Assembly (NCBI RefSeq): GCF_000688235.1
Contig: NZ_JHYO01000016.1
Span: forward strand, 37,179 to 101,178
Reading direction: 5' to 3'
Origin: Terasakiella pusilla DSM 6293
GTDB taxonomy: Bacteria > Pseudomonadota > Alphaproteobacteria > Rhodospirillales > Terasakiellaceae
Length of the DNA stretch: 64,000 nt
The notes under the pieces were generated by a model. The model searched no databases. It was not told where the DNA came from and was given only the letters and a program-made list of their open reading frames with translations. Made by a program: the position numbers and the translations under genes. How positions within the stretch are numbered: position 1 is the first letter of the stretch; each line of letters opens with the position of its first letter. Below, piece after piece: positions 41,123 to 51,581 of the stretch.

Positions 41123-43207
41123 ATGGCTGAACTTCTCTTAGAATTGTTGAGCGAGGAAATCCCCGCACGCATGCAAGTTCGCGCAGCGGACGATCTGAAA
41201 CGTCTGGTCACAGATGGTTTGAAAAACGCAGGCCTTGGGTTCTCCATCGCGCGTTCTTACGTCACACCACGTCGCTTGGCGCTGGTGATTGATGGTTTGC
41301 CGGAAAAACAGCCGGATGTGCGCGAAGAACGCAAAGGCCCGAAAGTGGGCGCGCCGGATAAAGCTATTCAGGGCTTTTTGGGCTCCACCGGCCTGACGCT
41401 GGAAGAATGTGAAATTCAGGAAGGTAAAAAAGGCAGCTTCTATGTTGCCGTAATCGAGAAGAAAGGGCAGGACACTGTTGCCGTTTTGCCGGAAATTCTC
41501 GTCGCCGCCCTGAATGATCTGCCTTGGCCGAAGTCCATGAAATGGGGATCGAACTCCCTTAAGTGGGTGCGTCCGTTGCAGAATATCCTGTGCATCATGA
41601 ATGGCGCGGTCGTGCCGTTTACCTTTGGGCCGATCACGTCTTGTGGCTATACCCGTGGGCACCGTTTCCTTGCGCCGAAAGAATTTAGCGTTGATGACTT
41701 TGCGTCTTACGCAAACTTGTTGCGCGAACATAAAGTCATTCTGGATCAGGAAGAACGCAAAGAAACCATCCACGAAGTCGCAAAAGCTGTCGCGAAACAG
41801 GAAGGCTTCATCCTGAAAGAAGATGAAGGCCTGTTGAACGAAGTGTCTGGACTTGTGGAATGGCCGATGGTTCATGCCGGTCAGATCGATGACGCCTTTA
41901 TGGCTGTGCCGCAGGAATGTTTGATCACCTCCATGCGTTCACACCAGAAGTATTTTTCCTGCCTGAAAGAAGACGGCAGCCTTGCGCCGCGCTTTATTGT
42001 TGTTGCTAACAAAGAAGCACCGGACGGTGGGAAAGCCATCGTTGCAGGGAACGAGCGCGTGCTGCGGGCGCGTTTGTCTGATGCCAAATTCTTCTGGGAT
42101 CAGGACTTGAAAAAGAACCTCGAAGACTTGTTGCCGAAACTGGACGACATGTTGTTCCACGCCAAGCTTGGGTCCATGGGCCAAAAGGTCAAGCGTCTGG
42201 AAAAACTGTCTGGCCGTCTGGCAGAGATGATCGACGGTGCTGATCTGGGCAAAGCCTGTAAGGCTGCACATTTGGCTAAAGCCGATCTGGTTTCTGAAAT
42301 GGTGTATGAATTCCCTGAGCTGCAAGGCATCATGGGGGAATATTACGCCAAACATAAAGGTGAAGACGAAGCTGTTTCCAAAGCGATTGCGGAACATTAT
42401 TCGCCGCAAGGGCCGGGTGATGCCTGCCCGTCTGCACCCAACTCGGTTGCGGTTGCGATGGCGGATAAAGTCGATACGCTTGTGGGCTTCTGGTCTATTG
42501 ATGAAAAACCGACAGGGTCTAAAGATCCGTTCGCGTTGCGTCGTGCGGCCTTGGGCGTGATCCGTCTGATCCTTGAAAATAATCTGCGCCTCAACCTGTT
42601 GAAGGTCTTTTCCGATGCGCACACGGCCTATTCAACCGTCAACGGGTTGAGTGCGGTGCCGTCCAACACGGCGGAGAATGAGCGTAACCTGCTGCATTTC
42701 TTTGCGGATCGTTTGAAGGTTTATCTGAAAGACAAAGGCATTGCGCATGACCTGATCACGGCTGTCTTTGAAAAAGGCGACGAAGATGATCTGGTACGTC
42801 TGATGGCTCGCGTTGAAGCCTTGAAAGAGTTCTTGGCAAGTGACGATGGGGCGAATCTGGTAGCGGCTTACCGTCGCGCCACCAACATCGTGCGTATTGA
42901 AGAAAAGAAAGATGGTGCCAAATATGATGGCGCTGTTGATGCTTCCCTTCTGGAAGAAGAGGCGGAAGTTAAGCTGTTTGAGAAGCTGGAACCAGTCATG
43001 GGGGATCTGGATGCTGCTCTTAAAGAAGAACAATTCACCGTGGCAATGGGGGCTTTGGCTTCCTTGCGGGGGCCGGTTGATGCATTCTTCGATAAGGTGA
43101 CGGTCAACTGCCAGTCAGCTGATGTACGGGTCAACCGTTTGCGCTTGTTGTCGCAAATCGGTCGTGCACTGGACGGGCTTGCAGATTTCTCCAAACTGGA
43201 GGGATAA
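41123..43207 (+). CDS. glyS: Glycyl-tRNA synthetase beta subunit
   Basis: A 694-residue beta subunit, starting at the ATG 2 bases after glyQ ([17 protein letters not shown], the standard GlyS opening); a longer frame from 40970 lies inside glyQ and is rejected. Further marks: [15 protein letters not shown] [52 protein letters not shown], and the DALR-type anticodon-binding C-terminal part. It is needed for tRNA recognition in the tetramer. Confidence 0.95.
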   Translation: MAELLLELLSEEIPARMQVRAADDLKRLVTDGLKNAGLGFSIARSYVTPRRLALVIDGLPEKQPDVREERKGPKVGAPDKAIQGFLGSTGLTLEECEIQEGKKGSFYVAVIEKKGQDTVAVLPEILVAALNDLPWPKSMKWGSNSLKWVRPLQNILCIMNGAVVPFTFGPITSCGYTRGHRFLAPKEFSVDDFASYANLLREHKVILDQEERKETIHEVAKAVAKQEGFILKEDEGLLNEVSGLVEWPMVHAGQIDDAFMAVPQECLITSMRSHQKYFSCLKEDGSLAPRFIVVANKEAPDGGKAIVAGNERVLRARLSDAKFFWDQDLKKNLEDLLPKLDDMLFHAKLGSMGQKVKRLEKLSGRLAEMIDGADLGKACKAAHLAKADLVSEMVYEFPELQGIMGEYYAKHKGEDEAVSKAIAEHYSPQGPGDACPSAPNSVAVAMADKVDTLVGFWSIDEKPTGSKDPFALRRAALGVIRLILENNLRLNLLKVFSDAHTAYSTVNGLSAVPSNTAENERNLLHFFADRLKVYLKDKGIAHDLITAVFEKGDEDDLVRLMARVEALKEFLASDDGANLVAAYRRATNIVRIEEKKDGAKYDGAVDASLLEEEAEVKLFEKLEPVMGDLDAALKEEQFTVAMGALASLRGPVDAFFDKVTVNCQSADVRVNRLRLLSQIGRALDGLADFSKLEG

Positions 43208-43225
43208 GACCGTTTGGCATAATTG

Positions 43226-43252
43226 GCATCCCGTCTGCCGAGCAGGCGGGAT
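43226..43252 (+). other. Hairpin between glyS and ppdK
   Basis: ATCCCGTCTGC and GCAGGCGGGAT pair around CGA-like loop bases (one G-U), forming an 11-bp stem. No T-run follows, so it is not a standard terminator. It may be a processing or stability element between the two genes. Confidence 0.4.
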
Positions 43253-43272
43253 GACGCACAAAGGAACTAAAC

Positions 43273-45936
43273 ATGACCAAATGGGTGTACACCTTCGGCA
43301 ACGGTGCGGCTGAAGGCCGTGCAGAAATGAAGGAATTGCTGGGTGGCAAAGGCGCCAACCTGGCGGAAATGAGCAACCTCGGACTGCCTGTGCCCGCAGG
43401 CTTCACCATCACAACCGAGGTCTGTACCCATTTTTATGACAACGACAGAACCTATCCGGCTGATCTGGAAGATCAGGTCAGAGAGGCGCTGGCGACGATT
43501 GAAGGCATTATGGATGCCAAATTTGGTGATCCGACCTCGCCGTTACTTGTTTCTGTGCGATCCGGTGCGCGTGCTTCTATGCCCGGTATGATGGACACGG
43601 TCCTGAACCTTGGCCTGAATGACGAGACCGTGGCTGGTCTTGCCGCAGCATCCGGTGATGACCGCTTTGCCTATGATAGCTACCGCCGTTTTATCCAGAT
43701 GTATTCTGATGTGGTGCTGGGCGTTGACCATTACATCTTTGAAGAATTGCTGGAATATCTTAAAGACGAAAAAGATTATACCCTTGATACCGATCTGACA
43801 GGTGCGGATTGGAAAGAACTGTGTGACCAGTTTAAAGCCAAGGTGAAGGAAGAACTGGAAGAAGACTTCCCGCAAGACCCGAAAGCCCAATTGTGGGGGG
43901 CTATCGGCGCGGTCTTTAAATCGTGGATGAATACACGCGCGAACACTTACCGCGCCTTGCATAATATTCCGGCACAATGGGGCACGGCTGTTAATATTCA
44001 GGCGATGGTCTTTGGCAATATGGGCGATGACTGTGCAACAGGCGTCTGTTTCTCGCGCAACCCGTCCACGGGCGCGAACCATTTTTATGGGGAGTATCTG
44101 ATCAACGCGCAGGGCGAAGATGTGGTTGCGGGGATCCGCACGCCGCAGCCCCTGACCGTCTTTGAAAAAGAAGAAGCCGGATCAGATTTGGCGGCAATGG
44201 AAGAAGTCATGCCGGTGACCTTTAAGGAACTGGATGACATCCGTCATACGCTGGAAGCACACTATAAAGACATGCAGGATATGGAGTTCACCATCCAGAA
44301 AGGCAAACTCTGGATGTTGCAAACCCGTGTCGGCAAACGGACCGTCAAAGCCGCGCTGACCATGGCGGTTGATATGTGCAACGAAGGGCTGATCAGCAAA
44401 GAAGAAGCGATCATGCGCCTTGAGCCGCACTCGCTTGATCAATTGCTGCACCCGACCCTTGACCCGGATGCCCCGCGTGAAGTGATTTCTCAAGCCTTGC
44501 CAGCCTCCCCAGGTGCCGCAACGGGCCGCATCGTCTTTTCAGCGGAAGATGCGGAAAATTGGGTGAAGCGCAAAGAAGCTGTTATTCTGGTCCGTACCGA
44601 AACCAGCCCCGAAGATATCGGTGGCATGCATGTGTCCGAAGGGATTTTGACCACCCGTGGCGGCATGACGTCCCACGCAGCCGTGGTTGCCCGCGGCATG
44701 GGCACGCCCTGTGTGTCCGGTGCCGGTGACATGAAGGTGGACTATAAAGCCAAGACCGTGACCACCATGGATGGCAAAGTCTTTGCGGAAGGGGATGTGA
44801 TTACCTTGGACGGCGGGACAGGTCAGGTGATTGCGGGCACTGTCCCGACAATCCAGCCGGAATTGTCAGGCGATTTTGCAACCCTCATGGGCTGGGTAGA
44901 TGAAGTCCGCACCATGGGGGTGCGCACCAACGCGGAAACCCCGCATGATGCGGAAATGGCGCGCAAGTTTGGGGCTGAAGGCATTGGCCTGTGTCGCACG
45001 GAACATATGTTCTTTGACAGCAGCCGGATCAATTACGTCCGTGAGATGATCTTGGCGGATGGGGAAGCTAAACGTCGCGAGGCCTTGGCCCATATCCTGC
45101 CGTTCCAGCGTCAGGACTTTGAAGACCTGTTTAAGATCATGGAAGGTCTGCCCGTCACCATCCGTTTGTTGGATCCGCCGTTGCACGAATTTTTGCCCCA
45201 TACCGAACATGATATGGCGGAAGTGGCGAAACTTGCGGGCATGTCCGTTCAGCATGTGAAAGAACGTGCGGAAGAACTGGCAGAACAAAACCCGATGTTG
45301 GGCCACCGGGGCTGTCGTCTGGGCATCACGTACCCTGAGATTTACGAGATGCAGGCCCGCGCGATCTTTGAAGCAGCCTGTAACGTGACCAAGGCAGGTG
45401 GCAAGCCCGTTGTGCCGGAAATCATGATCCCGTTGGTTGCCATGAAGCGCGAGCTGGACCGCATGAAAGAGGTGGTCGATACGGTCGCTAAAGAAGTTTG
45501 CGCGACTATGGGCATCAAGATTGATTATATGGTCGGCACGATGATCGAACTGCCCCGCGCAGCATTGCAAGCGGGCAAAATTGCAGAAACAGCTGAGTTC
45601 TTTAGCTTTGGGACCAACGATTTGACCCAGACGACGTATGGCTTGTCACGTGATGATGCGGGTAAGTTCCTGCGGGTTTATCAGGAAAAAGGCGTGATTG
45701 ACGTTGATCCGTTTGTCACGATTGATCAGGACGGTGTCGGTGAACTGGTCAAGTTGGGAGCAGAACGCGGTCGTGAAACCCGCCCTGATATCAAGCTTGG
45801 GATTTGTGGGGAACATGGCGGCGATCCGGCGTCTGTGGCTTTTTGTCACAAGTTGGGCCTGTCTTATGTTTCCTGTTCACCCTTCCGTGTGCCAATCGCG
45901 CGATTGGCCGCAGCACAGGCAGTATTGAATGATTGA
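43273..45936 (+). CDS. ppdK: Pyruvate, phosphate dikinase
   Basis: An 887-residue PPDK, which interconverts pyruvate + ATP + Pi and PEP + AMP + PPi. The N-terminal nucleotide-binding domain begins VYTFGNGAAEGRAEMKELLGGKGANLAEM. The swivelling phosphohistidine domain has TRGGMTSHAAVVARGMGTPCVSG (catalytic His). The C-terminal PEP/pyruvate barrel has GLCRTEHMFF, the SFGTNDLTQTTYGLSRDDAGKF block and CGEHGGDPASV. Length is normal for the family. It overlaps meaB by 8 bases. Confidence 0.97.
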   Translation: MTKWVYTFGNGAAEGRAEMKELLGGKGANLAEMSNLGLPVPAGFTITTEVCTHFYDNDRTYPADLEDQVREALATIEGIMDAKFGDPTSPLLVSVRSGARASMPGMMDTVLNLGLNDETVAGLAAASGDDRFAYDSYRRFIQMYSDVVLGVDHYIFEELLEYLKDEKDYTLDTDLTGADWKELCDQFKAKVKEELEEDFPQDPKAQLWGAIGAVFKSWMNTRANTYRALHNIPAQWGTAVNIQAMVFGNMGDDCATGVCFSRNPSTGANHFYGEYLINAQGEDVVAGIRTPQPLTVFEKEEAGSDLAAMEEVMPVTFKELDDIRHTLEAHYKDMQDMEFTIQKGKLWMLQTRVGKRTVKAALTMAVDMCNEGLISKEEAIMRLEPHSLDQLLHPTLDPDAPREVISQALPASPGAATGRIVFSAEDAENWVKRKEAVILVRTETSPEDIGGMHVSEGILTTRGGMTSHAAVVARGMGTPCVSGAGDMKVDYKAKTVTTMDGKVFAEGDVITLDGGTGQVIAGTVPTIQPELSGDFATLMGWVDEVRTMGVRTNAETPHDAEMARKFGAEGIGLCRTEHMFFDSSRINYVREMILADGEAKRREALAHILPFQRQDFEDLFKIMEGLPVTIRLLDPPLHEFLPHTEHDMAEVAKLAGMSVQHVKERAEELAEQNPMLGHRGCRLGITYPEIYEMQARAIFEAACNVTKAGGKPVVPEIMIPLVAMKRELDRMKEVVDTVAKEVCATMGIKIDYMVGTMIELPRAALQAGKIAETAEFFSFGTNDLTQTTYGLSRDDAGKFLRVYQEKGVIDVDPFVTIDQDGVGELVKLGAERGRETRPDIKLGICGEHGGDPASVAFCHKLGLSYVSCSPFRVPIARLAAAQAVLND

Positions 45937-46867
45937 TTTTGAGACCTTGAAAGCCGGTAGCAAAGCGGCGATGGCACGGGCATTAGCACAGGTGGAGCAA
46001 TCCCCCGATGCCCGTGAAACGCTGGATTTGTTAAACCGCGCCTACACGGAACCGAAAGCCCACGTCATCGGGATCACGGGTCCCCCTGGCGTGGGTAAAT
46101 CAACCCTGACCAACGCCCTGATCGCGCAATGGCGCGCGCAGGGCCGCACGGTCGGGGTAATCGCGGTTGACCCCAGCTCGCGGCGCACACGTGGGGCGTT
46201 GCTGGGGGATCGCACCCGCTTTACAACCGATCCTGAAGATCAGGGCATCTTTGTGCGTTCCATGGCGGCAAGGGATCGTTTGGGCGGTCTGGCAGGGCTG
46301 ACTGTGGCGGGCATGGTGCTGATGCGCGCGGTCTATGATGTCGTCCTGATTGAAACGGTCGGGGTGGGGCAGTCTGAAACCGATATTGTCGGGGTTGCCG
46401 ATACCGTGCTGTTTTGCGTGCAGCCGGGGTCGGGCGACAGTTTGCAATTTATCAAGGCGGGGATTGTTGAAATTCCGCATATCGTGGCGATCACCAAGGC
46501 CGATATGGGTGCACCTGCACGGCGCGCCATGTCCGATATGAAAGGGGCCTTGAACCTTGCCGGGCGGATGGGGACAGACCCGTGGGATATTCCCGTCCTG
46601 TTGCTCTCCTCCATGCATAAGCAAGGGATTGAGGAACTGGTGAGTGCGTTTGATACCCATGTGACGTTCTTAAAAGATAACGGCTTTTTAAATTCTGCGC
46701 GTCATACCCAAGCCAAACAATGGCTGGAAGAGGCGGTGCGTGAAAAGTTTGGTCGCATTGGGATGCAACGGGTGATGTCGCAATTGGACATCAGCCCGTC
46801 AGAATCACCGTTTGAAAGACTGTTCACCATCTCCGAAAGTTTTAAGCTTCTTTTTCAGGCGTCATAG
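45929..46867 (+). CDS. meaB: MeaB/ArgK-type G3E GTPase
   Basis: A 312-residue G3E P-loop GTPase. Walker A is GITGPPGVGKST, switch regions include VIAVDPSSRRTRGALLGDRTRF, and VDVVLIETVGVGQSE-like VLIETVGVGQSETDI is Walker B. These proteins guard and load cobalamin into methylmalonyl-CoA mutase. No mutase gene is in the window, so its partner must be elsewhere. It starts inside the end of ppdK, and its end overlaps the convergent MFS gene by 26 bases. Confidence 0.93.
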   Translation: MIDFETLKAGSKAAMARALAQVEQSPDARETLDLLNRAYTEPKAHVIGITGPPGVGKSTLTNALIAQWRAQGRTVGVIAVDPSSRRTRGALLGDRTRFTTDPEDQGIFVRSMAARDRLGGLAGLTVAGMVLMRAVYDVVLIETVGVGQSETDIVGVADTVLFCVQPGSGDSLQFIKAGIVEIPHIVAITKADMGAPARRAMSDMKGALNLAGRMGTDPWDIPVLLLSSMHKQGIEELVSAFDTHVTFLKDNGFLNSARHTQAKQWLEEAVREKFGRIGMQRVMSQLDISPSESPFERLFTISESFKLLFQAS

Positions 46868-48104
46868 ACGGCTCAGGTTTCGTCCCCACACGCGGGTCCA
46901 TCTCAAGGGTGATTTGGGTGGTGTTGGGGACGTGCATATGCTGAACCGTTTCTTCTGCGGCGACGGGTTCGCGGACCTTTTCACGGTACAGCGCAAAGCC
47001 GAAGATCATCAGATAAAAGACACCCATTAAAACAAACGCACCGGAATGGTTGCCAAAATGCAAGGCAAGCGGGGTCAGTAAGGGCCCTACCATGGCCCCG
47101 ATCCCATAAGCAATGAGCACGGTTGCCCCGACTTCCACAAATTCGCTGGGTTGTGTGCGGTCAAAGGCATAGGTGATGGCGATGGGGTAAATACAAAAAG
47201 ACGTTGCCCCATACATAAACATCGCAAAGATGGTCACGTCCTTGAGGAAGAAGGACGTAAAGGCAACCAAGAGGGCGGAAATGGCCGTTGCCATACTGAT
47301 GACCCGCAACAAAATCCGACGATCATATTTATCAGACGCAATCCCGATGGGGAATTGTGCAAGGGCCGCACCTAATAAGGTCGCAGCAAGGATAAAGCCC
47401 GTCATGGTGCGATCTTCGCTTAACCCTGCGGCAAAGATCGGCGCAAACCCCCAATAGATGCCGGACGCTACCCCGTGGAAAGAGGCTGCGACGATGGACA
47501 GGGGGATCCGTTTTGCCATTTGGAAAAAGCGCACTTTCACCTGTTCCGGCAAGTTTGGCGTCGGCGCAACGGAGACGGAAACCACGATGACAGCGATGGA
47601 GACAAGGATCGCCACATAGGCAAACAAGGTAAATTCGGTAGGGGAAGCTTGGGCGATCATCAATTGCCCCATGGCAAGGGCAAACAGGTCGCACAAACGA
47701 TAAAACGACAGCAGCTTGCCGCGTTCTGCAGGCGGGGCGCGATCCGCAAGCCAGCTTTCGAGCACCACATCGATATTGGCAAAGCACGCCCCAACAAACA
47801 GACGCACCACAATCCACAGGGCTTCCGTTGGCCAGATAATATGAGCAAGCGACAGGGCCGACAGAAGCGAAGCCGCAATCGCAAGCGTGCGGGTATGACC
47901 GACCCGTTTAATCAACATCGGGCTGGTAAAACATCCGCCCAGATATCCGGCAAAATAAACTGAGGCAAGAATGGACAAAGCCACCGCATCAAATTGAAAG
48001 GCGGAGGCGGCAATCGGGATAAGTGCTTGGTGAAGACCTTGTCCTGTGGATAGAAAAACAGTGCCAAACAAAATGGCAAGAACGGAAGAAATGCGGATAG
48101 CCAT
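46842..48104 (-). CDS. MFS transporter, YcaD-like
   Basis: A 420-residue major facilitator transporter with about 12 hydrophobic helices. The start is the ATG at 48104 (MAIRISSVLAILFGTVFLSTGQGLHQALIPI); a TTG two codons upstream is possible. Family marks: LLIKRVGHTRTLAI-like loop after helix 2 and ESWLADRAPPAERGKLLSFYRL in the helix 4-5 region, as in YcaD/sugar-type MFS proteins. The C-terminal 50 residues are hydrophilic. Substrate unknown. Confidence 0.87.
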   Translation of the reverse strand: MAIRISSVLAILFGTVFLSTGQGLHQALIPIAASAFQFDAVALSILASVYFAGYLGGCFTSPMLIKRVGHTRTLAIAASLLSALSLAHIIWPTEALWIVVRLFVGACFANIDVVLESWLADRAPPAERGKLLSFYRLCDLFALAMGQLMIAQASPTEFTLFAYVAILVSIAVIVVSVSVAPTPNLPEQVKVRFFQMAKRIPLSIVAASFHGVASGIYWGFAPIFAAGLSEDRTMTGFILAATLLGAALAQFPIGIASDKYDRRILLRVISMATAISALLVAFTSFFLKDVTIFAMFMYGATSFCIYPIAITYAFDRTQPSEFVEVGATVLIAYGIGAMVGPLLTPLALHFGNHSGAFVLMGVFYLMIFGFALYREKVREPVAAEETVQHMHVPNTTQITLEMDPRVGTKPEPSMTPEKEA

Positions 48105-48219
48105 GATCAACCAAATGAATATTTTAAACTGCAGGTCTTAAAATGATGTATGGTATCATTATCTAGGTAGAAGAATTTATCAATCACCATTCATCATTCC
48201 CCCGACTTTGTGAGGCTTT

Positions 48220-48873
48220 ATGTTACAGCGATTTTTACTCCCCCTGATCCTTGCCTTTGTCATGCTGGCAGGCGCGGCAAAAGCTGAGGAGGTCGCCGGC
48301 ACCGTCCTCAAATTAAAAGGGGAAGCACAAGCGATTAGCAAGTCAGGTACGCGGCCTTTAGAGATCGGCGGGAGCGTGATGGTGGATGAGGCAATCAAGA
48401 CAGGTGCGGGGGCGCGTCTGGCGATTGAATTTCGAGATGGGTCGAACCTGTTTTTGGGGGAAGAAGCCCATATCATTGTGGATGAGCTGATCTATTCGCC
48501 AGCGGCGGACAAGGCGGAAGATCAAAGCCAGACCGTTGATGTATTGCGTGGGGTCTTTCGTTATGTCTCCGGCGCGATTGCCCAAGCACGTTATGAGAAT
48601 GTGACTTTTAGAACACCGGTTGCGACCATCGGTATTCGTGGCACCAATTTTGTGGGTGGGGAGTTGCAAGTTGGGATGTCACCGGGGCGTCCGCATTATG
48701 GGTTCCAAATTCAGGACGGTGCCATTGAAGTAACCGCGCCAAATGGAAGTGTGCTGTTGGATGAACCGGGGGAGGGGACCTTTTTACCCCTGACACGTTT
48801 GGCAGCACCAACGCCGGTGCGTCAATGGACGGCTGAAGAAGCGCAGGAAGTAGAAGACGCGCTGGCCTTTTAA
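48220..48873 (+). CDS. FecR-domain secreted protein (217 aa)
   Basis: A 217-residue protein with a signal peptide (LLPLILAFVMLAGAAKA, cleavage about 22) and a FecR domain: VAGTVLKLKGEAQAISKSGTRPLEIGGSVMVDEAIKTGAGARLAIEFRDGSNLFLGEEAHIIVDE. The part VDVLRGVFRYVSGAIAQ...TFRTPVATIGIRGTNFV is typical of periplasmic FecR proteins. It lacks the ECF-sensor membrane helix, so it is a stand-alone version. A terminator follows. Confidence 0.87.
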   Translation: MLQRFLLPLILAFVMLAGAAKAEEVAGTVLKLKGEAQAISKSGTRPLEIGGSVMVDEAIKTGAGARLAIEFRDGSNLFLGEEAHIIVDELIYSPAADKAEDQSQTVDVLRGVFRYVSGAIAQARYENVTFRTPVATIGIRGTNFVGGELQVGMSPGRPHYGFQIQDGAIEVTAPNGSVLLDEPGEGTFLPLTRLAAPTPVRQWTAEEAQEVEDALAF

Positions 48874-48904
48874 GACTTAACCTCTTTCTCAATTGTATCG
48901 TTAC

Positions 48905-48945
48905 AAAGGCACCTGTCTGATCAATCAACGGCAGGTGCCTTTATT
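48905..48945 (+). terminator. Terminator after the FecR-domain gene
   Basis: An 11-bp perfect stem (AAAGGCACCTG with CAGGTGCCTTT) followed by ATTTTG. It lies 32 bases after the stop. Confidence 0.85.
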
Positions 48946-49199
48946 TTGTACTTGCAAAAGAAATAGAAGGAGAGATATATCATCCATACAATTTGCTGCA
49001 TTGCGAAATCAAAAGAAGAATAGTATCGATACTCACGCTTCTTGATGTTTAAAAATACATCGCCATACGTGTTTTATAATTTAATTATAAATTTGACCGT
49101 TTAGTCAGTTTTTTGTTGTGAAAAATGAGCTAACTTCGCAAGCCTATTTCACGTGTTTTTCTGTACTTTTCTGCCCAAAATATTGTTAGGGTTTAATTT
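48946..49199 (+). promoter_or_regulatory. Upstream region of the sodium-dependent transporter
   Basis: About 250 AT-rich bases with no gene. It holds a near-perfect 19-bp palindrome (TTTATAATT T AATTATAAA, 49073-49091) and a smaller one (GTATCGATAC near 49023). These may bind a regulator; a short frame from 49153 overlaps the transporter start and looks spurious. Confidence 0.4.
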
Positions 49200-50528
49200 A
49201 TGCAATCACGTGAACAGTGGGGCTCTCGCCTCGGATTTGTATTGGCTGCAGCTGGGTCTGCTGTCGGTCTTGGGAACATCTGGAAATTTCCGTATATGGC
49301 AGGCCAAAATGGTGGCGGTGCCTTTCTTATCATTTATCTCGCCTTGGTTTTCACCATCGGTTTGAGCGTCATGCTGGCGGAATTTGCCATCGGCCGTGCC
49401 GCACAACGTAACCCCATCGGGGCTTTTGCTGTCTTGAAAGGCAAAATGTGGCCGATCGTTGGTTTTATGGGCGTTTTGGCCGGATTTATCATCCTGTCTT
49501 TCTACAGTGTTGTTGCAGGCTGGACTGTGGCCTATATCGTCAAGATGGCGTCCGGGGCGCTGGTTGGCGATGCTGATACGCTGGGCGCTGCTTTTGGTGG
49601 CTTTATTTCTGATCCGGTTGAGCCGATCCTGTATCACGCCTTTTTCATGGCGCTGACAGTTGCGGTTGTTTTGGGGGGCGTACATGGCGGTATTGAACGC
49701 GCTTGTAAAATCCTGATGCCGATGTTGTTCGTTCTGCTGATCGTTTTGATCGGCCGTGCGGTTACCTTGCCGGGGGCGGAAAAAGGCTTGGAATTCTTCC
49801 TGTCGCCTGATTTTTCTAAAGTAACGGCTGAAACTTTCAATGGTGCACTGTCGCAGGCGTTTTTCTCGCTCTCCATCGGTATGGGCGCGATGATCACTTA
49901 CGGGTCTTACCTCAACAAAAAAGAGAACCTCGCGAAGTCTGCTGTGTGGGTGAGCGCGCTGGATAGTGCGGTTGCGGTTTTGGCGGGTCTGTTGATCCTG
50001 CCTGCGGTCTTTGCATTTGGCTTTGATCCTGCAGCGGGGCCGGGTCTGACGTTCATTACTTTGCCTGCAGTCTTTGCACAAATGCCGGGTGGTATCTTCT
50101 TTGGTATTCTGTTCTTCCTGTTGTTGACAGTGGCTGCATTGACGTCTGCTGTGTCTTTGTTGCAGCCGATCGTGGCCTACTTCACGGATGAAAAAGGCTG
50201 GAATGCAAAAGTTACCGCCGTTGTCTTCGGTTTTGTGATTTTTGCACTGGGTGTGCCGTCTTCCCTGTCCCTTGGGATCTGGAGCGACTTCCACATCATC
50301 GGTGAAAAAGGCTTCCTCGACTCTATGGATTACATCGCTTCCAACATCATGTTGCCGGTTGGTGGTATCCTGATCTCCCTGTTTGTCGGTTGGGCCGTCG
50401 CAGGTAAGATGCAGTCTGAAGTCACAAACGAGGGTGAAAAACCGTTCCCGCTGTTTGGCGCATGGTTGTTCATCTGCCGTTTCATCGCGCCGATCGCGGT
50501 GGCTTGGATTTTGATCAGCGGTCTTTAA
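49200..50528 (+). CDS. Sodium-dependent neurotransmitter-symporter-family transporter (NSS)
   Basis: A 442-residue NSS/SNF protein with about 11 helices. The start of helix 1 reads WGSRLGFVLAAAGSAVGLGNIWKFPYMAGQNGGGAFLIIYL, the family hallmark that holds the sodium and substrate sites (GSAVGLGNIWKFPY). Further marks: LSQAFFSLSIGMGAMITYGSY. Bacterial members (LeuT, TnaT type) import amino acids with sodium. The substrate here is not determinable. Confidence 0.92.
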   Translation: MQSREQWGSRLGFVLAAAGSAVGLGNIWKFPYMAGQNGGGAFLIIYLALVFTIGLSVMLAEFAIGRAAQRNPIGAFAVLKGKMWPIVGFMGVLAGFIILSFYSVVAGWTVAYIVKMASGALVGDADTLGAAFGGFISDPVEPILYHAFFMALTVAVVLGGVHGGIERACKILMPMLFVLLIVLIGRAVTLPGAEKGLEFFLSPDFSKVTAETFNGALSQAFFSLSIGMGAMITYGSYLNKKENLAKSAVWVSALDSAVAVLAGLLILPAVFAFGFDPAAGPGLTFITLPAVFAQMPGGIFFGILFFLLLTVAALTSAVSLLQPIVAYFTDEKGWNAKVTAVVFGFVIFALGVPSSLSLGIWSDFHIIGEKGFLDSMDYIASNIMLPVGGILISLFVGWAVAGKMQSEVTNEGEKPFPLFGAWLFICRFIAPIAVAWILISGL

Positions 50529-50548
50529 GCTGGTTTAAAATATGTAAG

Positions 50549-50580
50549 AAAAAAGGGGAGCCGTCTGGTTCCCCTTTTTT
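50549..50580. terminator. Terminator between the NSS transporter and ygfZ
   Basis: A GGGGA(G)CC / GGTTCCCC stem flanked by an A-run on the left and a seven-base T-run on the right, so it can end transcription from both convergent genes. Confidence 0.85.
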
Positions 50581-50601
50581 TGTGTCTGTCGCGCTTTGGT
50601 T

Positions 50602-51438
50602 TTAAGCCTTTGGTTCCGGGATTACCATCCAGTCGGGCTGGGTGACCGTTAAGGCCACGCCGTTTGCTGTTAGGGTATCTTCAAGGGCATCCAGTTTGAT
50701 GGTGGCAAGGGCTTGTGCGCCCTGACTGGAATGGACTTCGCCCACCGTTTTTTTACCCGCCATAATCGCTGTGCCGCGTTCAGGGGCATCGCTCTCAAAG
50801 GTGACGGGGAACAGGCGTTTTTTAATCAGGGCACGGTATTTTGTGCGGGCGGTGAGTTCTTGGCCCATGTAGCAGCCTTTTTTCCAATCCACGCCGTTCA
50901 GTTCATCAAAACCGTTTTCCAGCAGGATGGATTTTTCCGGTGTCATGTCACGCGCGCCGTCTGGCAGGCCCAAGGCAATGCGGTGGGTTTCATAGGCAGC
51001 AACGTCAACCGACTCGGTGTTTTCAATTGTGGTGCCTGTGGGCAGGATCGCGCGATAGCCCGCCGTTTTCAGGCGCGGATCGGCAAAGACGCCTGCTTGA
51101 TTTAGGTCTTCGTCCCCACCAAAGGCGACGACGACATCATAGTCGGCGCTGACATCGGCAATGGTGACATCTGCGCGTAACTTAAACATGGTCAGTTTTT
51201 TCTTAAACGCAGGCAGGGCGTCTTCTGCGATATCAACCAGCAGGCCATCTTCCTGCCCGATGATGAAAAAGTCACAGATGAATTTGCCCTGTGGCGTCAA
51301 AAAGGCAGAATAGATCGCCTGTTGATCCGTAACCTTGTTAATATCGTTGGAAATCAGACCTTGTAGAAATTCCAGACGGTCATTTCCGGTGATTTTGAGG
51401 ACGCCGCGTGCGGGGAGGACGCAAGAAGTAAGAGGCAT
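50602..51438 (-). CDS. ygfZ: Folate-binding YgfZ/GcvT-like protein
   Basis: A 278-residue YgfZ protein. It has the YgfZ signature KGCYMGQELTAR (the Cys in KGCYxGQE) and the folate-binding GcvT-like N-terminal part (RGVLKITGNDRLEFLQGLISNDINKV). YgfZ supports iron-sulfur cluster enzymes. It is divergent from the glycosyltransferase cluster, with a 143-base gap. The end has a beta-barrel extension (ERGTAIMAGKKTVGEVHS). Confidence 0.93.
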   Translation of the reverse strand: MPLTSCVLPARGVLKITGNDRLEFLQGLISNDINKVTDQQAIYSAFLTPQGKFICDFFIIGQEDGLLVDIAEDALPAFKKKLTMFKLRADVTIADVSADYDVVVAFGGDEDLNQAGVFADPRLKTAGYRAILPTGTTIENTESVDVAAYETHRIALGLPDGARDMTPEKSILLENGFDELNGVDWKKGCYMGQELTARTKYRALIKKRLFPVTFESDAPERGTAIMAGKKTVGEVHSSQGAQALATIKLDALEDTLTANGVALTVTQPDWMVIPEPKA

Positions 51439-51581
51439 GTTAGAAACCTGTGTTTTGCTGTTGTGCGGTATTTTTTAAGAAAGTGGGATATTTGAGGGGC
51501 TTTCGCAAGGCTCTTCTCTTTGCAGACGGAAAAAATCACCTTATAACAGTCTTAAATCAAATGTTTTAGACGGGGACTTTC

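Noticed and set aside
41138..41875. Long minus-strand open frames inside glyS, and similar ones inside glyQ, ppdK, asnB and the NSS transporter
   Set aside because: They lie antisense to highly conserved genes, show no domain sense, and are explained by codon use of the real genes.
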